A DNA stretch of 64,000 nucleotides from CAXBNB01 sp040151475 (GCF_040151475.1 NZ_JBDKWG010000138.1:1-64000); one strand, 5' to 3'. Counted from the stretch's first letter, positions 7,701 through 17,352 are shown. Numbers and translations are program-made. Notes: generated by a model from the sequence alone, not told the origin.

Positions 7701-8123
7701 ATGATACGAAAGACATTAAAAAACAGCCCCTTCCATCGAATAGGCAACAAATATGGCCACCTTATTGATACCGATCACTTTTTAGGAAGGGACATTTTCC
7801 AGGATACATGGATCGCACCATCCGATGTGGTCAAAGAAGGATCCCGATACGATTTGGAGATCGCATTTCCGGGATTTTCCAAAGATGAAATCAAAATGGA
7901 AATAGATGGCCCTTTTCTCAGGATAAAAGCCGGGAAAAAGTCAAACGGGAATAGAAGTTACCTAAGGGAAGCAATACCTAAAGTAATTGAAAAGACCATA
8001 GGACTGGATAATTCCATTGATACGGAGAAGATCGAAGCAAAACTGGAAAAGGGTATTTTGAAGGTATTGCTTCCTATTAAAGAAAACAAGAAGCAAGGGG
8101 TTGAACAAATTGAGGTACAATAG
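7701..8123 (+). CDS. Second Hsp20-family small heat-shock protein
   Basis: The 140-residue product starts MIRKTLKNSPFHRIGNKYGH. The alpha-crystallin domain runs from about residue 35 (WIAPSDVVKEGSRYDLEIAFPGFSKDEIKME) to about 125 (AKLEKGILKVLLPI), with a C-terminal V-x-I-x-V-like tail (VEQIEVQ). The ATG at 7701 was chosen over 7611, which lies inside the upstream gene, and 7664, because the extra residues have no Hsp20 character. It diverges strongly from the 3341 copy, so it is not a recent tandem duplicate. The two may form mixed oligomers or have different client sets. Confidence 0.88.
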   Translation: MIRKTLKNSPFHRIGNKYGHLIDTDHFLGRDIFQDTWIAPSDVVKEGSRYDLEIAFPGFSKDEIKMEIDGPFLRIKAGKKSNGNRSYLREAIPKVIEKTIGLDNSIDTEKIEAKLEKGILKVLLPIKENKKQGVEQIEVQ

Positions 8124-8147
8124 GCCTTAAACTTAAATTATAAAGCT

Positions 8148-8582
8148 ATGGCACTAAATTTTGAAAAATTCGCAATGCAGGGGAATAAGTTCCTCAAAGA
8201 ACTTGCCCAAAAATTAGGATACGATGAAGATACTGAACGTGCAGGCCGCATTCTGCGGGCTGTCCTGCATGTATTGCGGGACCAACTGACCCTTGAAGAA
8301 TCCATACAGATGTTGGCGCAACTCCCGATGTTTTTGAAAGCGGTCTATGTAGAAGGCTGGACTTTGCGCAAAAACAAGAAGAAGATCCGGAACCTGGATG
8401 ATTTCCGTGATGAAGTCAGGGCCATCGACAAGGCAATTTCTCTTGACATGTATCCTGATCCTCACTTAGAGAAAGCCATTTCGGTGGTGTTTAGGCAATT
8501 GGCCAAATACGTATCTCCTGGTGAACTGGAGGATATGAAGGCCGTGCTGCCGAAGGGGCTGAAATCGATCATTAAGGCCTGA
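8148..8582 (+). CDS. DUF2267 family protein
   Basis: This 144-residue helical protein matches DUF2267. It contains GYDEDTERAGRILRAVLHVLRDQLTLEESIQMLAQLPMFLKAVYVEGW, in which the AQLP-x-x-L-x-x-x-Y segment is the family core, and a second helical half ending in KYVSPGELEDMKAVLP. No enzymatic motif is seen. Members are often found beside stress proteins and may bind a ligand or a partner protein. It lies 24 bp after hsp20 and 27 bp before the protease gene, within the same likely transcript. Confidence 0.8.
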   Translation: MALNFEKFAMQGNKFLKELAQKLGYDEDTERAGRILRAVLHVLRDQLTLEESIQMLAQLPMFLKAVYVEGWTLRKNKKKIRNLDDFRDEVRAIDKAISLDMYPDPHLEKAISVVFRQLAKYVSPGELEDMKAVLPKGLKSIIKA

Positions 8583-8609
8583 TTTACATTTTAATAAATA
8601 CACGGGGTT

Positions 8610-9722
8610 ATGAAAGGAGCGATTTTTCTTGGAAAATATGCAGATATAAAGGTTTTTCTTCACTGGACCTTTTTTATTCTTCCGGTCTGGATAGGTGTAT
8701 CAGCCTTTAGGCAAGGGTATACAGCAGATGCTATTTTCTGGAACATCTTCCTGATTTTGGCAATTTTCCTATGTATCACCCTGCACGAATTCGGTCATGC
8801 ACTGGTTGCCCGGAAGTACAACTGTAAGACCAGGAGTATCACCCTGCTTCCCATAGGCGGGGTGGCCAGCATGGAAGCGATCCCGGAAAACCCGAAGGAA
8901 GAACTGCATGTAGCCCTGGCGGGACCATTGGTGAACCTGGTGATTGCTTCATTCCTATACTTGGGATTCTTAGTTTTCGGCAACACCATGCCTGCTTTTG
9001 ATGATGTGTTGGTCATAGGCAGTCATAATTTTCTTTTTGTCCTGATGTATGCCAATTTCTTTATTGCGTTGTTCAATATGATTCCGGCATTTCCAATGGA
9101 TGGCGGCCGGGTCTTAAGGGCGGTGCTGGCAACCAGGCTCTCCAGGACAAAGGCGACCAGGATCACATCTGTTTTTGCCCAGGTGATTGCCGTTCTTTTT
9201 ATTCTCCTGGGTTTTATTGCTAATTTTTTCCTGATCATCATAGGCCTATTTATATTGATAACGGCACGTTCGGAATGGTTTCTGGAACATTCCAGGTTCA
9301 TGTTGCAAGAACATACGGTGAAGGACATTCTAATTCGTCATTTCAAAAAAATGGATGCCAGTACATCCCTGGATGATGCCATCAAGTATCTACTCAATGC
9401 TACGGAAGATCATTTTCTCGTGATGGAAGATGCGAAGGTGGTGGGCAGCATAAACAGGGATATACTGCTCAAAGCTTTGGAGGACAATGACCCGGGTATC
9501 CCAATTAAGGAAATTATGGATAAGTCGCCCAGGATATTACATCCGGATGACAGGCTGTCTGATGTTTATAACCCTCAAAAAGGGTCGTTAAAATCCGGCT
9601 ATCTGATGCCAGTTATGAAAAACGAAGAGTTGTTGGGGGTGCTGGACTTTGAGAATATTTCAGAGTTTATCCAAGTGAAGACCAGCTTGCTCAAACGGAA
9701 AGAAGTGAGTATAGGAAATTGA
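8610..9722 (+). CDS. Site-2 protease (M50 family) with CBS domains
   Basis: This 370-residue intramembrane zinc protease has the HExxH site at H59-E60-H63 (LHEFGHALVA) in a transmembrane helix. The third ligand motif, NMIPAFPMDGGRVLRA (about residues 155-170), supplies the Asp. Several hydrophobic helices span about 10-220. The C-terminal part (about 230-355) is a CBS pair (VKDILIRHFKKMDASTSLDDAI, IKEIMDKSPRILHPDDRLSD) that would sense adenine nucleotides. This Rip3/SpoIVFB-like design cleaves membrane-anchored regulators such as anti-sigma factors. No anti-sigma factor is encoded here, so the substrate is unknown. Confidence 0.9.
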   Translation: MKGAIFLGKYADIKVFLHWTFFILPVWIGVSAFRQGYTADAIFWNIFLILAIFLCITLHEFGHALVARKYNCKTRSITLLPIGGVASMEAIPENPKEELHVALAGPLVNLVIASFLYLGFLVFGNTMPAFDDVLVIGSHNFLFVLMYANFFIALFNMIPAFPMDGGRVLRAVLATRLSRTKATRITSVFAQVIAVLFILLGFIANFFLIIIGLFILITARSEWFLEHSRFMLQEHTVKDILIRHFKKMDASTSLDDAIKYLLNATEDHFLVMEDAKVVGSINRDILLKALEDNDPGIPIKEIMDKSPRILHPDDRLSDVYNPQKGSLKSGYLMPVMKNEELLGVLDFENISEFIQVKTSLLKRKEVSIGN

Positions 9723-9732
9723 AAAAAAAGGC

Positions 9733-12126
9733 ATGAATACCAAAGCATACACCATCCCATTTAATAAAGTTAGGCTGAGCGATATAGCACTGGTCGGAGG
9801 AAAAAATGCCTCCCTGGGAGAGATGACCCAACAGCTTGGCAAAAGTGGGATCCGTGTACCGGAGGGTTTTGCCATTACATCCCAGGCCTATTGGGATTTG
9901 CTTGATGAAAATAACATCAGGGAGAACCTAAACAAAATGCTGGAAAAACTGGATCTTCAAAATTTCAGTAACCTGGCTGAAATTAGTCGTAGTGCAAGAC
10001 AACTTGTTCTAAGTACAAAAATATCACCCGCAATTCAGGATGCTATTAAAAGAGCATACCAGAAACTAGTTAAGAACTCAAAGCAACCAATAGAAGTGGC
10101 TGTAAGGAGCAGTGCCACAGCTGAAGACCTACCGTCGGCCAGCTTTGCAGGTCAGCAGGAGACCTACCTGAATATTTCGGGGGAACAAGCGCTATTGGAA
10201 GCATGTCAGAAATGCTTTGCTTCCCTATTTACAGAGCGGGCCATCAAATACAGGACCGATCATGGCTTTGATCACATGAAAGTCGCTTTGTCAGTTGGTG
10301 TGCAGCGGATGGTAAGGTCTGACAAGGGGTGTTCAGGGGTTGCCTTTACGCTTGAACCCGAAACAGGTTTCAAAGACGTAATCGTAATAGACGGAATCTG
10401 GGGGCTGGGGGAAAACATTGTACAAGGTATAGTAGATCCCGATGAATTTATTGTTTTCAAGCCATCGCTTAAAAAGCAGAAAAGAAGCATCATTTCCAAA
10501 AAAACTGGCAAAAAACACCTGACCATGGTGTACGCCAGTGAAAAGGATGGCTCTTCTATCGTCAATCTGGATACATCTGTGGAAAGGCAAAAACAGCTGG
10601 TGCTTGGTGATGAAGAAGTGACCGAGCTTGCCAAATGGTGTCAGCTGATTGAAGATCATTATAAGACCCCTATGGACATTGAGTGGGCGAAGGATGGATT
10701 GACCAATGAATTGTACATTGTTCAGGCTCGCCCGGAGACCGTTCATACCATAAAAGACCCTCATATTATCTACTCCTATCATTTGAAAGAAAAAGGAAAA
10801 GTTCTTACCAAAGGAGTTGGTCTTGGTAACAAAATAGCCTTCGGAAAAGCCAGAATTTTAAATGACCCAAGTGAAGCTGATAAACTTCAATCTGGTGACG
10901 TACTGGTGACAGATATTACCAATCCGGACTGGGATCCGATCATGAAAAAAGTAGCTGCCATCGTGACCAACAAAGGCGGACGCACCAGTCACGCTGCAAT
11001 TGTGGCCAGGGAACTGGGTGTAGTGGCCGTAGTGGGAACCGGGAATGCCACGACAGCCATTCAGGATGGACAGATTGCCACCGTTTCTTGTGCGGAAGGG
11101 AAAGAGGGGATTATTTATGATGGCAAACTCAATTGGGAAGAACATACCATTGATACACGAAAAGTAAAGCTCCCTAAAACGGAGGCCATGTTCATTTTGG
11201 CTGATCCGGGCAAGGCCTTCCAATATTCCTTTTTGCCCAACAATGGGATAGGACTGATGAGGATGGAATTTGTGATCAACAACATCATCCGGGTGCATCC
11301 CATGGCCCTGGTTCATTTTGACAAAGTAGAAGATAAAGCAGACAGGAAAAAGATCGAAGAGTTGACGGAAGGATATGAGAACAAGGAACATTATTTCATC
11401 GATCAGTTGTCACAGGCGGTGGCCACAGCAGCCGCAGCTTTTTATCCGAAGGATGTGATTGTGAGGATGAGCGATTTCAAATCCAACGAGTACGCAAACC
11501 TTATCGGAGGAAGGCCATTTGAGCCGGAAGAAGAAAACCCCATGATCGGGCTGAGAGGGGCTTCCCGGTATTATAGTCCGCTATACAAGGAAGGCTTTCG
11601 CCTGGAATGCGAAGCGATGAAGATCGTTCAGGACGAGATGGGCTTGACCAATGTTAAGTTGATGATCCCATTTTGCCGCACGGTGGAAGAAGGGAAAAAG
11701 GTGGTTGACCTGATGGCCCAATATGGATTGGCGAGGGGGGAAAATGGCCTGGAGATCTACACCATGATCGAGATACCGAGCAATGTGCTGCTTGCAGAAA
11801 AATTTGCAGAGGTCTTTGACGGCTTTTCTATTGGTTCGAATGACCTGACCCAACTGACCCTGGGTCTTGACCGGGATTCCGGGTTGGTAAGCGGGCTTTT
11901 TGATGAAAACAATGAAGCCGTGAAACAGCTGATTTCCGGCGTGATCCGATCAGCCAAAAAAACCGGGACGAAAATTGGCCTGTGCGGCCAGGCCCCAAGT
12001 GATTTTCCTGAATTTGCCAGCTTCCTTGTGGAGGAAGGGATTGATAGTATTTCCTTCAACCCGGATGCAATGATCAAGGGGATCAACAATATACAGGTGG
12101 CAGAACTCAAACATAAAGAAAAATAA
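9733..12126 (+). CDS. ppsA: Phosphoenolpyruvate synthase
   Basis: PEP synthase converts pyruvate, ATP and water to PEP, AMP and phosphate, feeding gluconeogenesis. The 797 residues show the pyruvate/PEP dikinase order. An ATP-grasp domain (about 15-340) has VGGKNASLGEM and VAVRSSATAEDLPSASFAGQ. The mobile swivelling domain carries the phosphorylated His420 in GGRTSHAAIVARELG. The TIM barrel ends with the catalytic Cys751 in GLCGQAPSD. Length and motifs match PpsA and not pyruvate phosphate dikinase, which is longer. It starts 10 bp after the protease stop. Its position in a stress cluster resembles dormancy-type regulons, where PEP synthase supports carbon rerouting. Confidence 0.95.
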   Translation: MNTKAYTIPFNKVRLSDIALVGGKNASLGEMTQQLGKSGIRVPEGFAITSQAYWDLLDENNIRENLNKMLEKLDLQNFSNLAEISRSARQLVLSTKISPAIQDAIKRAYQKLVKNSKQPIEVAVRSSATAEDLPSASFAGQQETYLNISGEQALLEACQKCFASLFTERAIKYRTDHGFDHMKVALSVGVQRMVRSDKGCSGVAFTLEPETGFKDVIVIDGIWGLGENIVQGIVDPDEFIVFKPSLKKQKRSIISKKTGKKHLTMVYASEKDGSSIVNLDTSVERQKQLVLGDEEVTELAKWCQLIEDHYKTPMDIEWAKDGLTNELYIVQARPETVHTIKDPHIIYSYHLKEKGKVLTKGVGLGNKIAFGKARILNDPSEADKLQSGDVLVTDITNPDWDPIMKKVAAIVTNKGGRTSHAAIVARELGVVAVVGTGNATTAIQDGQIATVSCAEGKEGIIYDGKLNWEEHTIDTRKVKLPKTEAMFILADPGKAFQYSFLPNNGIGLMRMEFVINNIIRVHPMALVHFDKVEDKADRKKIEELTEGYENKEHYFIDQLSQAVATAAAAFYPKDVIVRMSDFKSNEYANLIGGRPFEPEEENPMIGLRGASRYYSPLYKEGFRLECEAMKIVQDEMGLTNVKLMIPFCRTVEEGKKVVDLMAQYGLARGENGLEIYTMIEIPSNVLLAEKFAEVFDGFSIGSNDLTQLTLGLDRDSGLVSGLFDENNEAVKQLISGVIRSAKKTGTKIGLCGQAPSDFPEFASFLVEEGIDSISFNPDAMIKGINNIQVAELKHKEK

Positions 12127-12161
12127 AGATACTAAAAGGTATAACCAAAAACGGAAAAACA

Positions 12162-12629
12162 ATGAATTACCTCAGTATTGAACAATCAAAAGTCCCGGAA
12201 ATAGTGGAAAACCTGAACAAGATTTTGGCCAATTATCAAATCCACTACCAGAAGCTAAGGGCTTTTCACTGGAACGTTAATGGAAAGCATTTTTTTGAGC
12301 TTCACATGAAGTTTGAGGAATTATATAAAGATGCAATCCTAAAGATAGATGAGGTCGCTGAACGTATTCTGACATTGCAACAACAACCTGTCAGCACACT
12401 GAAACAATACCTTGAAATATCCACTATTAAGGAAGTACACGATTTTAGCTCGGAACTAAAGATGGTTGAAGAGGTAGTGAATGACTTCAACCTCCTGCTT
12501 AGTATGGAAAGGGCCTGTATGAAACTGACCTCAAATGCCGACGATGAAGGAACAACAGAGATGTTGAGCAGGTTCATCGCACACAAGGAAAAGTTGAGCT
12601 GGATGTTTTTTGCCTGGCTTAAAAATTAA
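12162..12629 (+). CDS. dps: Dps-like ferritin (DNA-binding protein from starved cells)
   Basis: The 155-residue four-helix-bundle protein has the Dps ferroxidase signature. HWNVNGKHFFELHMKFEELYKDAILKIDEVAERI holds the His, Asp and Glu ligands shared between subunits. Dodecameric Dps proteins oxidise Fe(II) with peroxide and store the iron; some coat DNA. The N-terminus is short, with no strongly basic tail, so DNA binding is uncertain. It lies 35 bp after ppsA and 19 bp before the SDR gene. Confidence 0.88.
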   Translation: MNYLSIEQSKVPEIVENLNKILANYQIHYQKLRAFHWNVNGKHFFELHMKFEELYKDAILKIDEVAERILTLQQQPVSTLKQYLEISTIKEVHDFSSELKMVEEVVNDFNLLLSMERACMKLTSNADDEGTTEMLSRFIAHKEKLSWMFFAWLKN

Positions 12630-12648
12630 TTAAAACAAACTTATTATT

Positions 12649-13404
12649 ATGGAAGCTGTATTTAAAGATAAAGTAGCCCTGGTGACCGGAGGGAGTTTCG
12701 GTATCGGGAGGGCCACAGCCATCGCTTTTGCGCAACGCGGGGCGAAGGTGGTGATCGTGGATTGGGTGAAGGATGAGGAAACGCTCAATGCCATTAAAAA
12801 GGAAGGCGGGAAAGCCATTTTCATCAAATGCGATGTTTCCAGTGAAAAGGACGTGAAGAAGATGGTTGAGAAAGCTGTCAGTGCCTATGGACAAATCGAT
12901 TTTGCATTTAACAATGCGGGCATTGAAGGAGGACAGGGAATTACTGCCGATTGTACAAGGGAAAACTGGGACAAGGTGATTGGAGTGAACCTGACAGGGG
13001 TCTGGCTTTGCATGAAGTACGAAATACCCCAAATGTTAAAGTCGGGGAAAGGCGTTATCGTCAATACTGCCTCGGTGGCCGGATTGGTGGGCTTCCAGGG
13101 GATACCTGCCTATGTAGCTTCCAAACACGGTATTGTGGGATTGACCAAAACAACGGCTTTAGAGTATGCGAAACAAGGCATCCGGGTCAATGTTGTTTGT
13201 CCCGGAGTGATCAAAACCCCGATGATTGACCGCTTCACCGGGAACGACAAAGTAGTCGAGCAGCAATTTATGGATATGGAGCCTGTAGGAAGGTTAGGTG
13301 ATCCCGAAGAAGTGGCCAAAGCGGTACTATGGCTCTGCTCCGATGCGGCCTCATTTGTGACCGGGATCGCTATGCCGGTAGACGGTGGCTGGGTTGCCCA
13401 GTAA
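12649..13404 (+). CDS. Short-chain dehydrogenase/reductase
   Basis: This 251-residue classical SDR has the nucleotide-binding TGGSFGIGRATAIAFAQRG near the N-terminus, NNAGIEGG at about 90, and the catalytic Ser in NTASVAGLVGF. YVASKHGIVG has the active Tyr and Lys. The VNVVCPGVIKTPM region and the C-terminal GIAMPVDGGW are also typical. Acidic residues after beta2 (VDWVKDEE) suggest NAD(H) preference, an inference from family rules. The substrate is not evident. It is co-directional with dps, with 19 bp between them. Confidence 0.9.
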   Translation: MEAVFKDKVALVTGGSFGIGRATAIAFAQRGAKVVIVDWVKDEETLNAIKKEGGKAIFIKCDVSSEKDVKKMVEKAVSAYGQIDFAFNNAGIEGGQGITADCTRENWDKVIGVNLTGVWLCMKYEIPQMLKSGKGVIVNTASVAGLVGFQGIPAYVASKHGIVGLTKTTALEYAKQGIRVNVVCPGVIKTPMIDRFTGNDKVVEQQFMDMEPVGRLGDPEEVAKAVLWLCSDAASFVTGIAMPVDGGWVAQ

Positions 13405-13419
13405 TAAAATTTTACTACT

Positions 13420-13935
13420 ATGAGGATTTTAAAAGCAATAGGAATGGGACTGGGTGTCTTTTTCCTCACATTTATTGTATTCACCAGCTGGTATATCTGG
13501 AGATACGCCATGGAACCAGTGGCGACTTATGAGATTAATGATCCTTCCCTGGAAAATAAGGTATTGATCATAACACAGGGTAGCGAGTATAAAGATGCGG
13601 TAACCGATGAAATTATTGATTATCTCAGCCCTCATGAAGTCTATGTGAAGGTGATGGATATTTCGTTTTTGCCTGGTCAGGATGTAGATGAATGGAGTGC
13701 ACTTGTACTCATTCACACATGGGAATACTCCAAGCCGCCATCTGAAGTGAAAGAATTCATGGATTCAGATTACGATCCCTCAAAGGTCTTCGTCATCACC
13801 ACTTCAGGATCAGGTGAAGAAGGAATGGAAGGAATAGATGCGGTCACAGGAGCTTCGAAAATGGAAGATGTCCAGGAGAATGTTGATAAGGTGATCGTAT
13901 GGTTAGAGGGGGTTTTGGAACCTACAAAATTATAG
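13420..13935 (+). CDS. Membrane-anchored flavodoxin-like protein, function unknown
   Basis: The 171-residue protein has an N-terminal membrane anchor (about 5-27, AIGMGLGVFFLTFIVFTSWY). The rest is a soluble alpha/beta domain: VLIITQGSEYKDAVTDEIIDYL, ALVLIHTWEY, VFVITTSGSGEEGMEGIDAVTGASK. The alternation of strands and Gly/Ser loops resembles flavodoxin-like folds, and the GSG loop could bind phosphate. The final helix (ENVDKVIVWLEG) fits this fold. No firm family match is recognised. It is the last gene of the plus-strand run, with a MITE nine bases after its stop. Confidence 0.6.
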   Translation: MRILKAIGMGLGVFFLTFIVFTSWYIWRYAMEPVATYEINDPSLENKVLIITQGSEYKDAVTDEIIDYLSPHEVYVKVMDISFLPGQDVDEWSALVLIHTWEYSKPPSEVKEFMDSDYDPSKVFVITTSGSGEEGMEGIDAVTGASKMEDVQENVDKVIVWLEGVLEPTKL

Positions 13936-13944
13936 GGAGTAAAT

Positions 13945-14077
13945 CCAGGGCAATCGCATTTAAAAACAATAGCACCTTACCGCACCTGTTGCGGTATCTT
14001 TTAAAAGCAACAGTCTATCCCGAGAGACCCCTGAACTGGTCAGGGGATAGTAGAAGTTTTAAATGCGATTACCTTGG
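13945..14077. mobile_element. MITE-like element with imperfect terminal inverted repeats
   Basis: This 133-bp element is bounded by inverted repeats, 13945-13965 and 14057-14077, matching at 19 of 21 positions and starting CCA(G/A)GG. It is flanked by gagtaaat (13937-13944) and gagtaaac (14078-14085), a near-perfect 8-bp target duplication. Inside are hairpins ACCGCA-cctgt-TGCGGT and CTATCCC...GGGGATAG. There is no coding capacity, so movement would need a transposase from elsewhere. It lies between convergent genes and could also terminate transcription from both sides. Confidence 0.65.
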
Positions 14078-14119
14078 GAGTAAACTTTGAGTCAAAGTCA
14101 AATCACAGAAATTTAATAG

Positions 14120-15334
14120 TTACTCCGGGGCTTCCAGGTCATACTTCCTTTTGGTCATAATAATTCGGTTACCTTCTTTCATTTCTTTTCGGTAACCCAG
14201 CAGGTGAAAAATCTCGATCACGTACCAGCGGGCGATCCTATTATTAATCACAAGGGAGTTTCTTTCGGATTGATACCATTTAATTCCAGGTAAAAGGGGA
14301 AGGAAGAAATCAATCTTCCATTTTCGCATGATCTCGGATACTTTCAGCCAGAATTTCCTGATTTCCCTGACCATGAAGAACCCGTCATTTCCCTGAACCT
14401 GGTATTTCGGCATAAAGATTCGCCCTGTTTCGGGAGATCTTACGTTCCCATGTATGTTGGTGGCCAAGGTTTGGCCCTTTTTTACTTTCTGGAAATTCAG
14501 GAATCCGGGAAGCATAGCGAAACCCTCACCTACGTCAATATTATGCCGATAGCGGATTTCAAATACTTTTTTCCCATCCACAGTTGTTTTGGCCAGATGT
14601 TCATATTGGCTGGTAAAATCATCGAGATCAGTCAGATCAATGACTCCTGCAAACACCAGCGATTGCCATACAATGGCTGTGTGATTTTCAATCGAAGAGA
14701 GACTATCATGCTGTCCGGATTCTACTCCAATGCATATATGCCCAAGCTCATTGATATAGTTTAGCACTGTACTGTTCAGTTGCTCTTCTATACCTACAAT
14801 GACCGGGAGAGGGAATTTCAACGCAAACGCACGATTCCTGAGGGTATCTCCTATGGTAAGAAAAGGTACGGTCTCCGAAGAAGTGGTGTGAAGGTCGATC
14901 AGGTAGAAAGGGCCCTTATTTTTTGCTAAAACGCTGTGTATTTGTTCAGACAGTTCCGGAAGTTCTTTGTTGAACTCTACGGATCCATTGTCAAGCAAAG
15001 CACTTTCACTACCGGAAATGATTTGCTCACTCCACAAGCGATTTAGGTCCATATCTATGTAGCGCTTCCCTTCACGGAGCGCCGACAGGTTTCCGGCAAA
15101 AGCATACATGTTTCCTTTGAATGGAATATCCGATCCTTTAAGTTTTTTCAATACCTCCAGGAGTGCGAATATTCCTGAGGGTTCATTGCCATGAATACCG
15201 GCGGTAAATATAACGCTAGGGCCATCCTCATGGCCTTCGAAATCTCCAAGGTTACGCCTTATTTCAATTGACCGATCAAGAGCCTTGCTCCAAATCTTTG
15301 TTTTGGCCTTCGGTATTGCAGTTATTAAGCTCAT
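14120..15334 (-). CDS. Succinylglutamate desuccinylase/aspartoacylase family protein
   Basis: This 404-residue zinc-dependent amidohydrolase belongs to the M14-like aspartoacylase group. Zinc ligands H48 and E51 lie in AGIHGNEPSG and H149 in LIDLHTTSS; the substrate-binding Asn-Arg pair lies in DMDLNRLW. It would hydrolyse an N-acyl amino acid or a peptide-like amide in the cytoplasm. The C-terminal 160 residues include a beta-barrel region (HNIDVGEGFAMLPGFLNF) and a basic tail. The start overlaps the end of the GCS2-CBS gene by 59 bp, indicating an operon in which one enzyme could make and the other split a gamma-glutamyl-type amide. Confidence 0.82.
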   Translation of the reverse strand: MSLITAIPKAKTKIWSKALDRSIEIRRNLGDFEGHEDGPSVIFTAGIHGNEPSGIFALLEVLKKLKGSDIPFKGNMYAFAGNLSALREGKRYIDMDLNRLWSEQIISGSESALLDNGSVEFNKELPELSEQIHSVLAKNKGPFYLIDLHTTSSETVPFLTIGDTLRNRAFALKFPLPVIVGIEEQLNSTVLNYINELGHICIGVESGQHDSLSSIENHTAIVWQSLVFAGVIDLTDLDDFTSQYEHLAKTTVDGKKVFEIRYRHNIDVGEGFAMLPGFLNFQKVKKGQTLATNIHGNVRSPETGRIFMPKYQVQGNDGFFMVREIRKFWLKVSEIMRKWKIDFFLPLLPGIKWYQSERNSLVINNRIARWYVIEIFHLLGYRKEMKEGNRIIMTKRKYDLEAPE

Positions 15335-17226
15335 TTAGTAATCGTTCTGAGATGTTTACAAAATCATGTTCGGTGACGATACCTACCAGCTTCTTTTGTT
15401 TCACTACCGGCAGGCACCCCACACTATACTTTCTCATCTTGTCGATGGCTTCTATGGTTGTTGTTTCCGGGCTTACGAATACCGGTTTTTTGACCATAAT
15501 ATCCTGTACACTTAGATCTTTCTTTTTGTCAGGCGGTAGATTGAGGTAGTGCACCATCAATCCCGAGGTGATCAATCCTTTTAGTTCTCCTTTGGTATTT
15601 TCTACTGGAACATGGCGGATGTGACGCCAGTCCATGATGCTCGCAACAAGTGTAAGTTGATCGTCCTCCTGAGCCGTAAATAGATCCGTAGACATGATCT
15701 GCTCAATAGTTGAATACCTGTTCATCCAATTTCCTGCATCTTCAATCGATGCGGGATCCCACTTATGTACAGGCCTGTTCGTATTTTGCTGCTGGTAAAT
15801 CCCCGCTGTTAGTGCTACTAGCGCTTCATCTTTGGTGCCTTCTTTTTTCAATTTGGCGAATGAGTCGAGTATCCATTGCGAACCGGTTTTTTCAGTGGTT
15901 ACCCGTTCTTTGATAATCGTGAGATATTTATCAATGTCAGATTTCCGGACATTGGCTTTACGCAATCCTTCGCAGGCAATCGGAAGAAGTTCTTCCAGGA
16001 TAAGTTTATGAGAGGATATCATCCTTTTCCCCGTCCATTTGAACTGCGCGCCCATACCCGTCCGCGCTGCTTTCAGGAAATTCGTTTTTGCATCATCGAA
16101 ATCTATTAATCGGGAGATTTCTTTGTATTCTTCAGGTAGCCCGTTCATAAGCCCCAGCCAGAAAGCAGCATTGGCCACCTGATCCACAATGCTGGGCCCG
16201 GCAGGAATATACCGGTTCTCGATGCGTAGGTGCGGCTTACCATTGTCAGAAATGCCATAGCATGCCCGGTTCCACTTGTAGATGGTTCCATTGTGGACAC
16301 GCAGGGCTTTTAGTTGTGGGATTTTACCTTCCCGTAGCGTTGAAAGCGCATCTTCCTCTATGGGCGCACCTACCAATACCCGGTAGCGTGCCACGTCTTC
16401 CCTATAGATGTCGAGCAAAGACTCTTTCAGCCACCGATTCCCGAAGGTGACCCGTGCGCTTTGCTCCCTGATCGCATCAGATGGACGCCTGGTATCCACC
16501 GATTGCTGAAACAGGGCAATCCTTGTTTCTCTCCAGAGCCTCTTGCCCAGAAGCAATGGGGAATTGGTGCAACAGGCCAGCACTGGCCCGGCGATCGCCT
16601 GAGCCCAGTTATATTTTTCCACAAAGTTGTCTGCATTTACCTGCAAATGGACTTGGAAGCTGGTATTACACCCTTCAAACATGGTGGAAATATGCCTGGT
16701 GATCAGTTCGTCTGCCCCGACTATCCGAAATTCGAAGGATTCTCCCCTCAATTTTGCCATAGTCTCGCTTAATGCCTGGTGTCGAGGAGAAGGAGTCAGG
16801 TTGCTGTCATCCAAATCCACCCTTCGGATTGTGGGCAGTATTCCGGTCAGGATGGGTTTTGCTTCAAAAGGTGATAGGACTTGCTGAAGATGTTGAAGGT
16901 GGGTTCCAATCTGCTTCTCAAGTTGGTATAAACAATCGTTTTTGAAGACGATGGGGTCAATGTTGATCTCCATATTGAAACGGGCATGTTCGGTGGTGAA
17001 ATGTCCATCATTGATTGCATCCAGTACCTCCATGATAATGGGGGCGGGCCTCCAGTTGTTATTTACCAGGCAAAGCTCCTGTTCTGCACCTATACGCTGT
17101 ATTCCCTGCTCAATCTGAGCCCTGTTCGAGCATTTCTTCGAGTGCAGTAATGTCGTTCAGCAGATGGTCAATAAAATCCCGTTGTTGCTGTTTTTCCAGA
17201 ATCGATGAAACGATTTTTTCTCCCAT
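15276..17226 (-). CDS. GCS2 (glutamate-cysteine ligase-like) protein with CBS pair, N-terminal frameshift
   Basis: The main frame is a carboxylate-amine ligase of the GCS2/YbdK type (about 45-480 of the repaired protein), with HARFNMEINIDP, TPSPRHQAL and FQVHLQVNADNF. A C-terminal CBS pair follows (VQDIMVKKPVFVSPETTTIEAIDKM, CLPVVKQKKLVGIVTEHDF). The first 38 codons from the ATG at 17226 end at TGA 17110-17112, while the frame holding RIGAEQELCLV, the catalytic Glu strand, is open only from about 17117. One base deletion or two-base insertion near 17110-17125 explains this. An internal start at 17033 would lose the GAEQE strand, so either the enzyme is damaged or the read has an error. Confidence 0.72.
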
Positions 17227-17260
17227 ATAGCAAAATAAGCAATACAATTATGGTTATGGA

Positions 17261-17274
17261 ATGACCTGTGTCAA
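17261..17274. promoter_or_regulatory. FNR/CRP-like operator upstream of the GCS2-CBS gene
   Basis: ATGAC-CTGT-GTCAA, read on the minus strand as TTGAC-ACAG-GTCAT, has a centre 41.5 bp before the proposed start codon of the divergent minus-strand gene. It belongs to the WTGAY-N4-RTCAN series found upstream of the cluster's genes. A class II activator site would imply a very short leader here. Confidence 0.5.
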
Positions 17275-17352
17275 GAAAAATTATTACTTTTATCAATAGG
17301 GATATGATTGTCGGTGAGACCTTCATCTAATGGCTATCATCATATCACAAAG

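Noticed and set aside
3341..9722. Possible transmissible locus of stress tolerance (tLST/LHR-type island)
   Set aside because: Hsp20 and an M50 protease are shared features, but ClpK, FtsH, YfdX, PsiE and DegP are all absent. The composition fits a dormancy-type cluster better.
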